NCBI RefSeq assembly: GCF_004151235.1
Contig: NZ_JUIV01000001.1
Span: forward strand, 558,001-622,000
From: Flavobacterium anhuiense
GTDB lineage: Bacteria > Bacteroidota > Bacteroidia > Flavobacteriales > Flavobacteriaceae
Reading direction: 5' to 3'
Length of the DNA: 64,000 nt
The position numbers were made by a program, and so were the translations under genes. A model generated the notes under the pieces. That model did not search any database, was not told the DNA's origin, and saw nothing but the letters and a program-made list of their open reading frames with translations. Shown here piece after piece: positions 7,937 to 15,759 of the stretch; the stretch's first letter is position 1; each line of letters begins with the position of its first letter.

Positions 7937-7972
7937 AAAATCAGGAGTTATAAACATAACTCCTGATTTTTT
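7937..7972. terminator. Terminator hairpin after the thiolase
   Basis: A perfect 15-bp stem (7937-7951 with 7956-7970) with AAAC loop lies between the thiolase stop and the NlpC/P60 start, both on the minus strand. The T run is longer on the plus strand, but the A/T-rich arms allow it to act in both directions. Confidence 0.65.
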
Positions 7973-7983
7973 AAGATATTGTT

Positions 7984-9162
7984 TTATGCTCTTTCGATAA
8001 CAATTGCCGATGCGCCACCGCCACCGTTGCAGATTGCAGCAGCTCCAGTTTTTGCATTGTTTTGTTCTAAAACATTTAGTAAAGTTACAATAATACGTGC
8101 TCCAGAAGCTCCAAGAGGATGTCCTAAAGAAACAGCGCCACCGTTTACGTTTACTTTATTGTTATCAAGGTTTAATATTTTTGCATTGGCTAATCCAACA
8201 ACAGAGAAAGCTTCGTTAAATTCGAAGAAATCAACATCTGAGATTGAAATTCCTGCTTTGTCTAAAGCTTTTGGTAATGCTTTTGCCGGACTTGTTGTAA
8301 ACCATTTTGGTTCTTGAGCCGCATCTGCGTAGCCTTTTATGTAAGCAAGAGGCTTTAATCCTAAAGCATTTGCTTTTTCTTCGGACATTAAAACTAAAGC
8401 AGCTGCTCCATCGTTGATTGTTGAGGCATTTGCAGCGGTTACAGTTCCGTCTTTTGTGAAAACTGGCGCTAAAGATGGAATCTTTTCTAATTTCACATTA
8501 GTATATTCTTCGTCTTTTGAAAATACGATTGGTTCACCTCGTCTTTGAGGAACTTCAACAGGAACAACTTCGTTGTCGAATTTTCCACCGTCCCAAGCTT
8601 TAGCACTTCTTTCGTATGATTGGATAGCGAAAGCATCTTGTTCTTCACGGCTGATTTTGTATTCAGATGCACATAGATCAGCGCAAACTCCCATTGCGTT
8701 GTTGTCATAAGCATCTGTTAAGCCATCTTTCTGCATTCCGTCAAGCATAGTTGCTGGGCCAAATTTGTTTCCAGCACGCATTTGCACATAGTGTGGAATC
8801 AAGCTCATGCTTTCCATTCCGCCCGCTACTACAATTTCAGCGTCGCCGCATGCTATTGACTGTGCAGCAAACATCACGGCTTTCATTCCAGAAGCACAAA
8901 CTTTGTTTACTGTGGTAGCCACAACTTCTTCAGACAGACCAGCAAAAAGTGCTGCTTGGCGAGCCGGAGCTTGTCCAACACCTGCCTGAATTACATTCCC
9001 CATGAAAACTTCATCGACTAATTTTGGGTCAAGGTTAATTTTTGAAAGGGCTCCTTTTATAGCAGCAGCGCCTAATTTTGGTGCAGGTACAGTAGATAAC
9101 CCGCCCATGAAACTTCCGATAGGTGTTCTAACGGCAGAAACGATAACAACTCTTTTGTTCAT
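7984..9162 (-). CDS. Acetyl-CoA C-acyltransferase (thiolase)
   Basis: A 392-residue cytoplasmic thiolase that condenses or cleaves acyl-CoA with acetyl-CoA. Nucleophile C89 is in NKVCASGMKA, the His motif is NEAFSVVGLA, GGAVSLGHPLGASGAR follows, and the general-acid Cys is in AICNGGGGASA. The length fits the biosynthetic acetoacetyl-CoA thiolase group (AtoB/ThlA) as well as FadA, and no fadB-type partner is adjacent. It appears to be a single-gene unit, with a hairpin downstream and the tRNA promoter region upstream. Thiolase identity is certain; the direction in vivo is not. Confidence 0.95.
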   Translation of the reverse strand: MNKRVVIVSAVRTPIGSFMGGLSTVPAPKLGAAAIKGALSKINLDPKLVDEVFMGNVIQAGVGQAPARQAALFAGLSEEVVATTVNKVCASGMKAVMFAAQSIACGDAEIVVAGGMESMSLIPHYVQMRAGNKFGPATMLDGMQKDGLTDAYDNNAMGVCADLCASEYKISREEQDAFAIQSYERSAKAWDGGKFDNEVVPVEVPQRRGEPIVFSKDEEYTNVKLEKIPSLAPVFTKDGTVTAANASTINDGAAALVLMSEEKANALGLKPLAYIKGYADAAQEPKWFTTSPAKALPKALDKAGISISDVDFFEFNEAFSVVGLANAKILNLDNNKVNVNGGAVSLGHPLGASGARIIVTLLNVLEQNNAKTGAAAICNGGGGASAIVIERA

Positions 9163-9337
9163 TTTCTGTTTAATAATAGTTAGTAAGCAAATTTACTGTT
9201 TATTTGAATAAATTCAAATTTTGTATTGAATAGGTGAATTTTAAATTTAAGGTGAAATTTTTGTTAATTCTATTTGTTTGATTGTGAAGTGTTTTTGAAA
9301 AAAGATAAAAAAAAACTAAAAAAACTCAAAAAAAAGC

Positions 9338-9368
9338 TTGTGAGAAAAGGAATGTTGTTATACATTTG
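9338..9368 (+). promoter_or_regulatory. Promoter of the tRNA cluster
   Basis: TTG at 9338-9340 and TACATTTG at 9361-9368, 20 bases apart, match the flavobacterial TTG/TAnnTTTG promoter. The start would be near 9374, about 27 bases before tRNA-Ser. Confidence 0.75.
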
Positions 9369-9400
9369 CACTCGCAAAACGGAAGCAATTCCACTAGCAA

Positions 9401-9484
9401 GGAGAGGTGCCAGAGCGGTAATGGAGCAGATTGCTAATCTGTCGACGGGTAACCGTCGCCAGGGTTCGAGTCCCTGTCTCTCCG
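9401..9484 (+). tRNA. tRNA-Ser(GCT)
   Basis: A class II tRNA. The acceptor stem GGAGAGG pairs with TCTCTCC. The anticodon loop is TTGCTAA with anticodon GCT. A long variable arm (GACGGGTAACCGTC) identifies serine. The T arm is AGGGTTCGAGTCCCT and the discriminator is G. CCA is not encoded. It is first in a four-tRNA cluster. Confidence 0.95.
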
Positions 9485-9498
9485 CTTAAATTTTGCCT

Positions 9499-9573
9499 CG
9501 GGGTGTAGCGTAGCCCGGTTATCGCGCCTGCTTTGGGAGCAGGAGGCCGCAGGTTCGAATCCTGCCACCCCGA
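9499..9573 (+). tRNA. tRNA-Pro(TGG)
   Basis: The acceptor CGGGGTG pairs with CACCCCG. The anticodon stem CCTGC/GCAGG encloses TTTGGGA, giving anticodon TGG. The T arm is GCAGGTTCGAATCCTGC and the discriminator is A. CCA is not encoded. Confidence 0.96.
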
Positions 9574-9589
9574 CTACAATTGAAATAAT

Positions 9590-9663
<74 letters not shown>

Positions 9664-9668
9664 CAAAG

Positions 9669-9695
9669 AGTCACTCAAATAGAGTGACTTTTTTG
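9669..9695 (+). terminator. Terminator after the third tRNA
   Basis: AGTCACTC (9669-9676) pairs perfectly with GAGTGACT (9682-9689) and is followed by TTTTTTG. It ends the Ser-Pro-Arg transcript. Confidence 0.9.
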
Positions 9696-9745
9696 TTTTT
9701 ATGTAATTAGTTCTGATTTCTATTCCATAGAAATCTTAAAATAAT

Positions 9746-9819
9746 GGTTCCATAGCTCAGCTGGATAGAGCAACGCACTTCTAATGCGTAGGTCGAAGGT
9801 TCGAATCCTTCTGGGATCA
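9746..9819 (+). tRNA. tRNA-Arg(TCT), second isoform
   Basis: The acceptor GGTTCCA pairs with TGGGATC through two wobble pairs. The anticodon stem ACGCA/TGCGT encloses CTTCTAA, again anticodon TCT. The body differs clearly from the tRNA-Arg(TCT) upstream, though the D arm and T arm agree. It sits beyond a terminator, so it probably has its own promoter. Confidence 0.94.
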
Positions 9820-9825
9820 CTTTAT

Positions 9826-9855
9826 AGGATGATCATTTTTGATCATCCTTTTTTG
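9826..9855 (+). terminator. Terminator after the fourth tRNA
   Basis: A perfect 10-bp stem, AGGATGATCA (9826-9835) with TGATCATCCT (9840-9849), has a TTTT loop and is followed by a T run. Confidence 0.92.
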
Positions 9856-9910
9856 TTTTGTACCTATTTTGCTTATTTTTAGTTGTTCATGGTTAAAAAA
9901 TATTAATGGT

Positions 9911-10423
9911 ATGAGAATAGCAATACTTGGAGCTCATAAGGTTGGAAAAACGACATTGGCAGAAAAACTGCATGAAACTCTTTCTGATTATGAGTTTTAT
10001 TCAGAACCGTATTTTGAACTGCAGGAAATGGGTTTTGATTTTTCTGAAATGCCTACTGCAGATGATTATATGATCCAGTTAGAACATTCTTTAAAGCAAA
10101 TTGTAAGAAGTAACAGAAACGCTATTTTTGACCGCTGTTCAATTGATCTTTTGGCATATGCTTTAGCGGTCGATGATAAATTAAATTTTTCGTCAATATT
10201 TAATAAAATTCAGAATTCAATTAAAGAAATTGACGTTTTTGTATTTGTTCCAATTGAAAAGCCAGATCGAATTTTGTGCTCAGCCTCTGATTTGCCTGAA
10301 CTGAGTTATGAAGTAAATGATATTATCAGAGAATTAATTGATGATTTTGATTTGGAAGTAATTGAAGTAAACGGAAATTTATCTGAAAGATTAAATCAAA
10401 TTCAAAATAAAATAGAACATTAA
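9911..10423 (+). CDS. Small P-loop ATPase/kinase-like protein
   Basis: 170 residues. MRIAILGAHKVGKTTLAEKL carries a Walker A motif (GAHKVGKTT). AIFDRCSIDLLAYAL corresponds to the Walker B/LID region seen in the AAA_28 and NadR-kinase-like group. This suggests a nucleotide-dependent kinase or NTPase of unknown substrate, acting in the cytoplasm. I start at ATG 9911. The frame stays open upstream to 9839, but that stretch overlaps the tRNA terminator. A shared hairpin separates it from the convergent PRC-barrel gene. Confidence 0.75.
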   Translation: MRIAILGAHKVGKTTLAEKLHETLSDYEFYSEPYFELQEMGFDFSEMPTADDYMIQLEHSLKQIVRSNRNAIFDRCSIDLLAYALAVDDKLNFSSIFNKIQNSIKEIDVFVFVPIEKPDRILCSASDLPELSYEVNDIIRELIDDFDLEVIEVNGNLSERLNQIQNKIEH

Positions 10424-10438
10424 AGAGATAAAATAAAT

Positions 10439-10470
10439 AAAGACCAAACATTCTTGAACGCTTGGTCTTT
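10439..10470. terminator. Bidirectional terminator
   Basis: AAAGACCAA (10439-10447) pairs with TTGGTCTTT (10462-10470), with A/T runs on both flanks. It lies between the convergent P-loop ATPase and PRC-barrel genes. Confidence 0.85.
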
Positions 10471-10510
10471 ATTCGTTTGTAACATTTGTTTTTAATGAAA
10501 ATTGCATTTG

Positions 10511-11023
10511 TCAATAATTGTCAAATTCTCTTCGTTTGTAAAAAGTATCGTCATTACTTTCAGAAGCAATGCGCGATTCTTCAGTAGGATAATAAGAATT
10601 CAGTACTCTTCTTTCGTACTCCCTATCAAAATCATTTTGCCAGTTATATCTGCTTGTTTTTCTAAATGTGTCATATCCAATATTGTTGGCCATGACAATT
10701 TTAGTGTCTTTATTTATACTCACAGAACCGATTGGTATAATAATGTGGCTGTCTCCATCTTTATAGATAAATTCCTTTCCATTTTCATTCGCAATTGCAT
10801 CATGTACTTCATTACGACTGTCTTCAATTAATCCTTTGTCCAAATTAACGTCTAAATAAACAACGCGTTGCATATCTTTATTAACCCAAAGGTTATCAAT
10901 TTTTCCTATTGTGCGGTTGTCTGCATCTACAATTTTCCAACCTCTTACATCAGAATAGTTTGAGGCAACTTTATAATCAGAAAGCTCGTCTAATCTGTAT
11001 AAATTTCTATCTTTATTTTCCAT
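10511..11023 (-). CDS. PRC-barrel domain protein
   Basis: 170 residues with no signal peptide. The PRC-barrel is visible at about 15-65 (YKVASNYSDVRGWKIVDADN, IGKIDNLWVNKDMQRVVYLDV). A second segment ends in IIIPIGSVSINKDTKIV, and the tail is charged (about 125-170; RRVLNSYYPTEES). Stand-alone proteins of this kind are common in soil Bacteroidota and often stress-associated, but no biochemical role is known. It starts 6 bases after the stop of a 56-residue membrane protein, so the two form an operon. Confidence 0.82.
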   Translation of the reverse strand: MENKDRNLYRLDELSDYKVASNYSDVRGWKIVDADNRTIGKIDNLWVNKDMQRVVYLDVNLDKGLIEDSRNEVHDAIANENGKEFIYKDGDSHIIIPIGSVSINKDTKIVMANNIGYDTFRKTSRYNWQNDFDREYERRVLNSYYPTEESRIASESNDDTFYKRREFDNY

Positions 11024-11029
11024 AGTTTC

Positions 11030-11200
11030 TTAATAATTTGCTGTGCTATCTGCACTTGAATTGTTTTCGATTTCCATTCTGTTTTCGTTTTGCACTTGAT
11101 CATCTCTCAAAAAGACATAGTATACAAGTGCAGAGATTAATAGGACTGCTACAATCCATGGCCAAATTGGCTTCTTTTTCTCAATTTTAATTTCTGCCAT
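11030..11200 (-). CDS. Small single-pass membrane protein
   Basis: A 56-residue reading frame beginning MAEIKIEKKKPIWPWIVAVL. A basic N-terminus (KKK) is followed by one transmembrane helix (about residues 13-30), then a short acidic and polar tail rich in Asn, Glu and Ser. The positive-inside rule places the tail outside. It ends just upstream of the PRC-barrel gene, which supports it being translated. The function is unknown; a membrane partner or anchor for the PRC-barrel protein is inference. Confidence 0.7.
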   Translation of the reverse strand: MAEIKIEKKKPIWPWIVAVLLISALVYYVFLRDDQVQNENRMEIENNSSADSTANY

Positions 11201-11276
11201 AACCTATATTTTTATTGTAAATATTTAATTTTATAATAAAGGTACAAATGAGGAAAGCCTTGGTAAGTATTTAATT

Positions 11277-11438
11277 TTAGATAGAATTTATACAATTCCC
11301 AGTTAGCTGAAAAGAGATTTTTGTAGATCTAATTGCCTGAAATATGTTTATTTGATCTTGTGATGATTTTAATAATGCCCAATGTTTACGGGCATTTCTT
11401 GCTTTCTTAAAATATTTTGCACTAAATTGCTTCTTCAT
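11277..11438 (-). CDS. Possible small basic protein
   Basis: A 53-codon frame beginning MKKQFSAKYFKKARNARKHW. It is strongly basic at the N-terminus and otherwise unremarkable. It stands alone between the small membrane protein and the STM3941-type gene. No family is recognised and coding is uncertain. Apart from this the gap shows nothing. Confidence 0.25.
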   Translation of the reverse strand: MKKQFSAKYFKKARNARKHWALLKSSQDQINIFQAIRSTKISFQLTGNCINSI

Positions 11439-11478
11439 TTTTTATTCTAATAACAAATAAAATTTTTTACTACGCCCC

Positions 11479-11997
11479 ATGAATGAAGAAATAAAGTTTT
11501 ACCGAAACGCCAAGAAAACAAGAAGTCTGCTTTTATATGCTAGTGCATTAAGTCTTTTATTGGCGATTGCATTTTTATACGGAATAGGAGCCTTTGATGG
11601 AGTATTTAAAATTAAACTATCTATTGCTACTGGTGCTATTCTTTTGATAATGCTTGTTTTGATATTTAAAATGCTTGCCAGTATAAAAGACAAATCTCCT
11701 TTAATTCAAATAGATGCAAATGGTTTTTCTGGAAGGACAACTCCAGTGGCTAAAGCTTTTGGAAGAATTGAATGGCAAGATGTTACCGATGTGCAATTGC
11801 ATAAAGTAGGAGGAGATACTTTGGTAGCCATAACTATTGACAATATATCTAAGTATGATGGCCGTGTTTCTAAATTTCTTTGGAAAATGGCTTATGACGA
11901 GCAAAACTCGAAATTGAATATAATGTATTCGGCTTCAGAAATTGAAATTAATGCAGATGAATTGTATAAGCTGTTTTTAAAATACTGGAAAAAATAA
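11479..11997 (+). CDS. STM3941-family membrane protein
   Basis: 172 residues. Two closely spaced transmembrane helices (about 17-37 and 47-67) are followed by a soluble PH-like domain (about 75-172) with SPLIQIDANGFSGRTTP, IEWQDVTDVQLH and WKKSTM-like beta-strand spacing ending in ELYKLFLKYWKK. The pattern matches the STM3941 family, whose members have two N-terminal helices and a conserved cytoplasmic domain of unknown role. It is a single gene with a strong terminator. Confidence 0.7.
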   Translation: MNEEIKFYRNAKKTRSLLLYASALSLLLAIAFLYGIGAFDGVFKIKLSIATGAILLIMLVLIFKMLASIKDKSPLIQIDANGFSGRTTPVAKAFGRIEWQDVTDVQLHKVGGDTLVAITIDNISKYDGRVSKFLWKMAYDEQNSKLNIMYSASEIEINADELYKLFLKYWKK

Positions 11998-12018
11998 AAA
12001 TAGTTTTTTATAAAATTT

Positions 12019-12047
12019 AAAGAGCCACTTTAATGAAGTGGCTCTTT
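12019..12047. terminator. Shared terminator overlapping a stop codon
   Basis: A perfect 12-bp stem (12019-12030 with 12036-12047) lies between convergent genes. The minus-strand GNAT gene ends inside it: its stop codon is 12030-12032 and its last codons are read from the right arm. Confidence 0.9.
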
Positions 12048-12473
12048 TGTTAGTTCTAAATGCAAAATTGGATAAGGTTTTCCGCAGCCGTCTAAATCAG
12101 AGGTAGATTTTATCTCAAATCCAAAACGTTTGTAAAACGCTGTGGCAGTTAGATTATCTTTATTTACATCAACTTTCGAGATTTTAAGCTCTTCAATAGC
12201 ATACAATAATAGTTCTTTACCAATTCCTTTTCCTATTTGGTCTGCCGTTACAAACAACATTTCTAAGTTTTCTTCATGAGTTCCGACAAAACCAATAATT
12301 TGTTGTTGGTCATTTTTTATGCAGTGCAAAGAAACATTGTCAAAAAAGTTTGGAATAAGCTCTTTGTAAAATATAAAATCTTCAGGTTTTAAGAAATCAT
12401 GTGTCGCTTTTACCGAAGATTTCCAAACCGAAATCAGTTCAGGATATTCTGTTTTATTTACTTTTTGAATCAC
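12030..12473 (-). CDS. GNAT-family N-acetyltransferase
   Basis: 147 residues of the YjaB/PhnO-like GNAT group. LEMLFVTADQIGKGIGKELL contains the acetyl-CoA pyrophosphate-binding motif A (QIGKGIG). NKDNLTATAFYKRFGFE is motif B. The N-terminus (YPELISVWKSSVKATHDFL) resembles YjaB. It acetylates an amine or protein substrate that cannot be named. It is convergent with the STM3941-type gene. Confidence 0.88.
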   Translation of the reverse strand: MIQKVNKTEYPELISVWKSSVKATHDFLKPEDFIFYKELIPNFFDNVSLHCIKNDQQQIIGFVGTHEENLEMLFVTADQIGKGIGKELLLYAIEELKISKVDVNKDNLTATAFYKRFGFEIKSTSDLDGCGKPYPILHLELTKEPLH

Positions 12474-12680
12474 AGTCTTGATTGTTTAATTTTTTGATGA
12501 CTGGCAAAAATAGCAATTATGTGTAATATTTAAATAATGGGCTTATTTTCTAAATGGTTCAAGCCTTTATGCAGTTTAAATATGTTATTTGAATGTTAAG
12601 TAATTGTTTTTTAGGTATATATGTTTCTTTTTTCTTTAATTTTATTCTTAAGAAAATAACTACAACTAATCTCTGACGCT

Positions 12681-14957
12681 ATGAAAGAAGAATTATCTAC
12701 TCAAGAAACGAATTTTAAAGTTATTTTAGAAAATTATCCTTCAACATGGCCTAAAGAGGGATTTATTGATTTAAATATACACGACTTACCGCATTATGGT
12801 TCTGTTATAGAATGGTGGTATCTTAATTGTCATGTTGTTTCAAAAGAAGGTAAAAAGCTTTCGTTATTTGCTTCTTTTTTTAGATTGACTCTCGGAAAAG
12901 ATGAGTACGGAGATTACAAGCATACGCATTCAATGATATGGTCACTGTCAGATTTGACAGATGGGAAATATTATTCAAACTCTCTTCTTGATAAGGAAAC
13001 TCCAACCGAAATTTTGAAAATTATTAAAAGAAATGAAGGAAAGAATGTTGGAAATAAATTAGTTCGTCGCGCCTTAAAAGAGGTATATGAAAAAGGGAAT
13101 TTGCCACTTCCAGACAAACTTTTAAAAGAACCGGCTAAAGTAGGAATAAAAGATCTTTTACTTGAATATGATGGAAACTCTTTTAAAAAAGATGATCAGA
13201 ATAATTATCATTTAAAACTTGAGAATTTATCTGATGGGATTACGTGCGATATTGAATTTGTTCCTTTAACAAAACCAATAAGACACGGAAAGGACGGATT
13301 GGTTAGAGGTATCAGAAAAGAAGATATGTTTTATTATTTTATTCCGAAATGCATTGCCCGAGGGGAAATTAAAATAGGGGATGAGATTTATGAAGTTAAA
13401 GGAAGCGGTTGGTACGATCATGAGTTTAGTGGTTCGGCAGAAGAAACATCGGCAATAGAATTTAAACACGATGTAGCATGGAATTGGGCTGCATTGCAAA
13501 TGGATAATGATTGTCAAATATCGGCTTATAATCTTTTTGATAATACAGACAATGGGAAACCTTTGGGAGGAACTGTAATTGTCATTGACAAAGATGGAAA
13601 CGAAAGCAGTATAGAAGATTTTAGTTTTGTTCCTGAAGAATACTGGACAAGTAGTGGAACTTTTGTATCCTACCCAATTTCATGGAAATTTGAAATTCCA
13701 GAAATGAATATTTATCTTTCTATAACAGCTAATTTTCCTGAACAAGAATTTATTACCATTCTTTCTCCGCCTGCATTGTGGGAGGGATCTGTAAGCGTTA
13801 CAGGAAATTTTATGGGAACTCAAGTTTCGGGATGTGGATACATAGAGAGAAATGGGTTTAATACCAATGATAATATTGAAAATTTTTTAAAGGGTATTGG
13901 AAAAGCTACTCAAAAGTCGGTAGAATCCCTGTTGCCTTTAAATCCCACTGACGATCAATTCTACAGATTAGTTGATAGTCCTTTGGGGATTGATTTTTTT
14001 ACATCTGAAGATAAAGAGCAATATATTTCGTCTGTAATTAAGCCTATTCGTGAAGTAGTAGATCGTAGTAAAAAAGCGTGGCGTTCTTATGTTTTCCTAG
14101 CCTGTATGGATGCCGTTGGCGGAAATTCTCAACCATTTATAGATTGGCTTGCTATGCCAGAACTTATCCATACAGGATCATTGATTGTAGATGATGTACA
14201 GGATCGGTCTGATACAAGAAGAGGAGGAACTGCTCTTCATCATTTATATGGAGAAGCGCTTGCTATTAATGCGGGGAATGTATGTTATTTTATTGGAGAA
14301 TTGTTTACATACAGTCCAAAGCTTGCAGATCAAACCCGTTTAAAAGTATATGAAATGTATTTTGAAATGATGCGTGTTGCCCATGCAGGACAAGCAATGG
14401 ATATAAGTGGTCTTCATTCGTTCATGCCTGAGGTCGTGAATAGTGGGGATAGTTCTGTGCTTGAAAAAAGAATTTATACAATTCATCGCTTAAAAACCGC
14501 AGCTCCTGCTTGTACATTAGCTAAAATGGGAGCTATCATAGGAGGAGGAAACGAAGAAGAAATAGATGCATTGGGAAATTTTTTTGAAGCGATTGGGGTT
14601 GCTTATCAAATAATGGATGATGTGCTTAATTTGGAAGGCTATGAAAACAATTTGAAAGATAAAGGAGAGGATATTACAGCAGGAAAAATAACTATGCCAG
14701 TTGCAAAATCAATGCGCTTATTGCCTCTAGATAAAAGGGAATATATTTGGAAGACTATTCAAACCTTGCCTAAAGATCATGAGATAATAAAATCAGTAAT
14801 CGTTTTGCTGGAAGATTGTGGCGCGATTCATGAATGTCGCAAAGAGGCCGAAGAGCTTATGGAAGGAGCTTGGAAAGAAGTAGACAAAATTATAGCTGAT
14901 TCTTTTTTTAAAATTAAATTACGAACATTTGGCTGGTATGCGTTGAAAATAGAGTAA
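12681..14957 (+). CDS. CrtC/lipocalin-like domain fused to isoprenyl diphosphate synthase
   Basis: 758 residues in one uninterrupted frame. The N-terminal half (about 15-395) is CrtC/AttH-like, a double-lipocalin fold, with EWWYLNCHV at 44-52 and GWYDHEFSG at 243-251. CrtC hydrates carotenoid double bonds, and fungal relatives act as cyclases or Diels-Alderases. The C-terminal half (about 430-758) is a full-length class I prenyl synthase: first Asp-rich motif DDVQD at 504-508 with RR at 513-514, catalytic-type K605 in RLKT, second motif DDVLN at 646-650 and GEDITAGKITMP at 662-673. Small residues G499 and S500 before the first motif suggest a product of C20 or longer. The usual GKRLRP motif is degenerate (KKAWRS). 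No signal peptide. Inferred: a prenyl diphosphate is made and modified by one protein. Reaction and product are unknown. Confidence 0.85.
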   Translation: MKEELSTQETNFKVILENYPSTWPKEGFIDLNIHDLPHYGSVIEWWYLNCHVVSKEGKKLSLFASFFRLTLGKDEYGDYKHTHSMIWSLSDLTDGKYYSNSLLDKETPTEILKIIKRNEGKNVGNKLVRRALKEVYEKGNLPLPDKLLKEPAKVGIKDLLLEYDGNSFKKDDQNNYHLKLENLSDGITCDIEFVPLTKPIRHGKDGLVRGIRKEDMFYYFIPKCIARGEIKIGDEIYEVKGSGWYDHEFSGSAEETSAIEFKHDVAWNWAALQMDNDCQISAYNLFDNTDNGKPLGGTVIVIDKDGNESSIEDFSFVPEEYWTSSGTFVSYPISWKFEIPEMNIYLSITANFPEQEFITILSPPALWEGSVSVTGNFMGTQVSGCGYIERNGFNTNDNIENFLKGIGKATQKSVESLLPLNPTDDQFYRLVDSPLGIDFFTSEDKEQYISSVIKPIREVVDRSKKAWRSYVFLACMDAVGGNSQPFIDWLAMPELIHTGSLIVDDVQDRSDTRRGGTALHHLYGEALAINAGNVCYFIGELFTYSPKLADQTRLKVYEMYFEMMRVAHAGQAMDISGLHSFMPEVVNSGDSSVLEKRIYTIHRLKTAAPACTLAKMGAIIGGGNEEEIDALGNFFEAIGVAYQIMDDVLNLEGYENNLKDKGEDITAGKITMPVAKSMRLLPLDKREYIWKTIQTLPKDHEIIKSVIVLLEDCGAIHECRKEAEELMEGAWKEVDKIIADSFFKIKLRTFGWYALKIE

Positions 14958-15731
14958 TTATTTTTTGCTTGCTGCCCAGAAAATAGAATTTCGAAGTAGG
15001 GTAGTGTATGCTTCGTTTTGAAATAATTCTGGTGCGTGTCCCATAAAAATATAAACATTTCGTGAAGCAAAATGATCGTTTGTCCACACCACAGGATGAT
15101 CTCCCATTTTTATTTTTGAATCAGGCTGATAGGTAGATTCATCAACTGAAGCCAAAACATGAACATTTTGTCTAGGGCTTTGATCATAAGTGTACCATTC
15201 TTCTTTTTGAATAAGAAAATCAGAAGGAATTCCTTTAGTGATAGGATGAGATTTATCTTCGATATTTACTTTTCCGCTTGCAAAATTTGGAATGTAATTT
15301 ACAAATCTGATTCCGCCCATAAAATCAGAAAACCATTTCCACATTGGATATCCATCAAATTCACCAAGTAAAGTAGCATGATGTAACCCAACCCAACCGC
15401 CTTTTCCACTTTTCATATATTTCTCAAACGCCTGCATCGATTCTTCGCTCCAAGTATAAGGAGGATAATCTAGTTGTATAAAAACCTGATATTGTTTTAA
15501 AAGTGCTTCATTGATTGTTTTGGTGTTTTCGATATAATCAATGGTAAAACTGCTGTCAATGGCGAGTTTGTTCAGCCAAGGTTTTGCGGCTTTGGTAAAC
15601 GGAAGATGATGTCCGCCATTTTCGTATAAAACTAAAGCTTTAAAACGTGTTTTTTTCTGTTTTTGAGCCAGACAGTCCTGCAACAAGAAACAGTTTAAAA
15701 TAAGTAAAATGAATACTATTGAGTTTTTCAT
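14958..15731 (-). CDS. ThuA domain-containing secreted protein
   Basis: 257 residues. The signal peptide MKNSIVFILLILNCFLLQDC is followed by a ThuA-like, class I glutamine-amidotransferase-like fold: FKALVLYENGGHHLPFTKAA, YQVFIQLDYPPYTWSEES, GGWVGLHHATLLG and NVYIFMGHAPELF. ThuA proteins are linked to trehalose and other sugar use; in Bacteroidota they are often secreted or periplasmic with carbohydrate enzymes. I start at ATG 15731; the frame upstream overlaps the GH9 gene and lacks a signal peptide. It follows the GH9 gene by 28 bases, probably one operon. The exact reaction is unknown. Confidence 0.88.
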   Translation of the reverse strand: MKNSIVFILLILNCFLLQDCLAQKQKKTRFKALVLYENGGHHLPFTKAAKPWLNKLAIDSSFTIDYIENTKTINEALLKQYQVFIQLDYPPYTWSEESMQAFEKYMKSGKGGWVGLHHATLLGEFDGYPMWKWFSDFMGGIRFVNYIPNFASGKVNIEDKSHPITKGIPSDFLIQKEEWYTYDQSPRQNVHVLASVDESTYQPDSKIKMGDHPVVWTNDHFASRNVYIFMGHAPELFQNEAYTTLLRNSIFWAASKK

Positions 15732-15759
15732 GAAAGCAATTTTGTAATGATGAATTAAA

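Noticed and set aside
9274..9489. A 71-codon plus-strand frame
   Set aside because: It runs through the tRNA promoter and tRNA-Ser; the end is tRNA sequence.
9839..9910. Longer N-terminus with a hydrophobic segment for the P-loop ATPase
   Set aside because: The first bases belong to the tRNA terminator, and the ATG at 9911 opens directly on the P-loop strand.
12681..14957. Suspicion that the CrtC-prenyl synthase protein is an assembly fusion of two genes
   Set aside because: Both halves are full length in one frame with a natural linker (about residues 395-430), and no stop or start pattern suggests two original genes.
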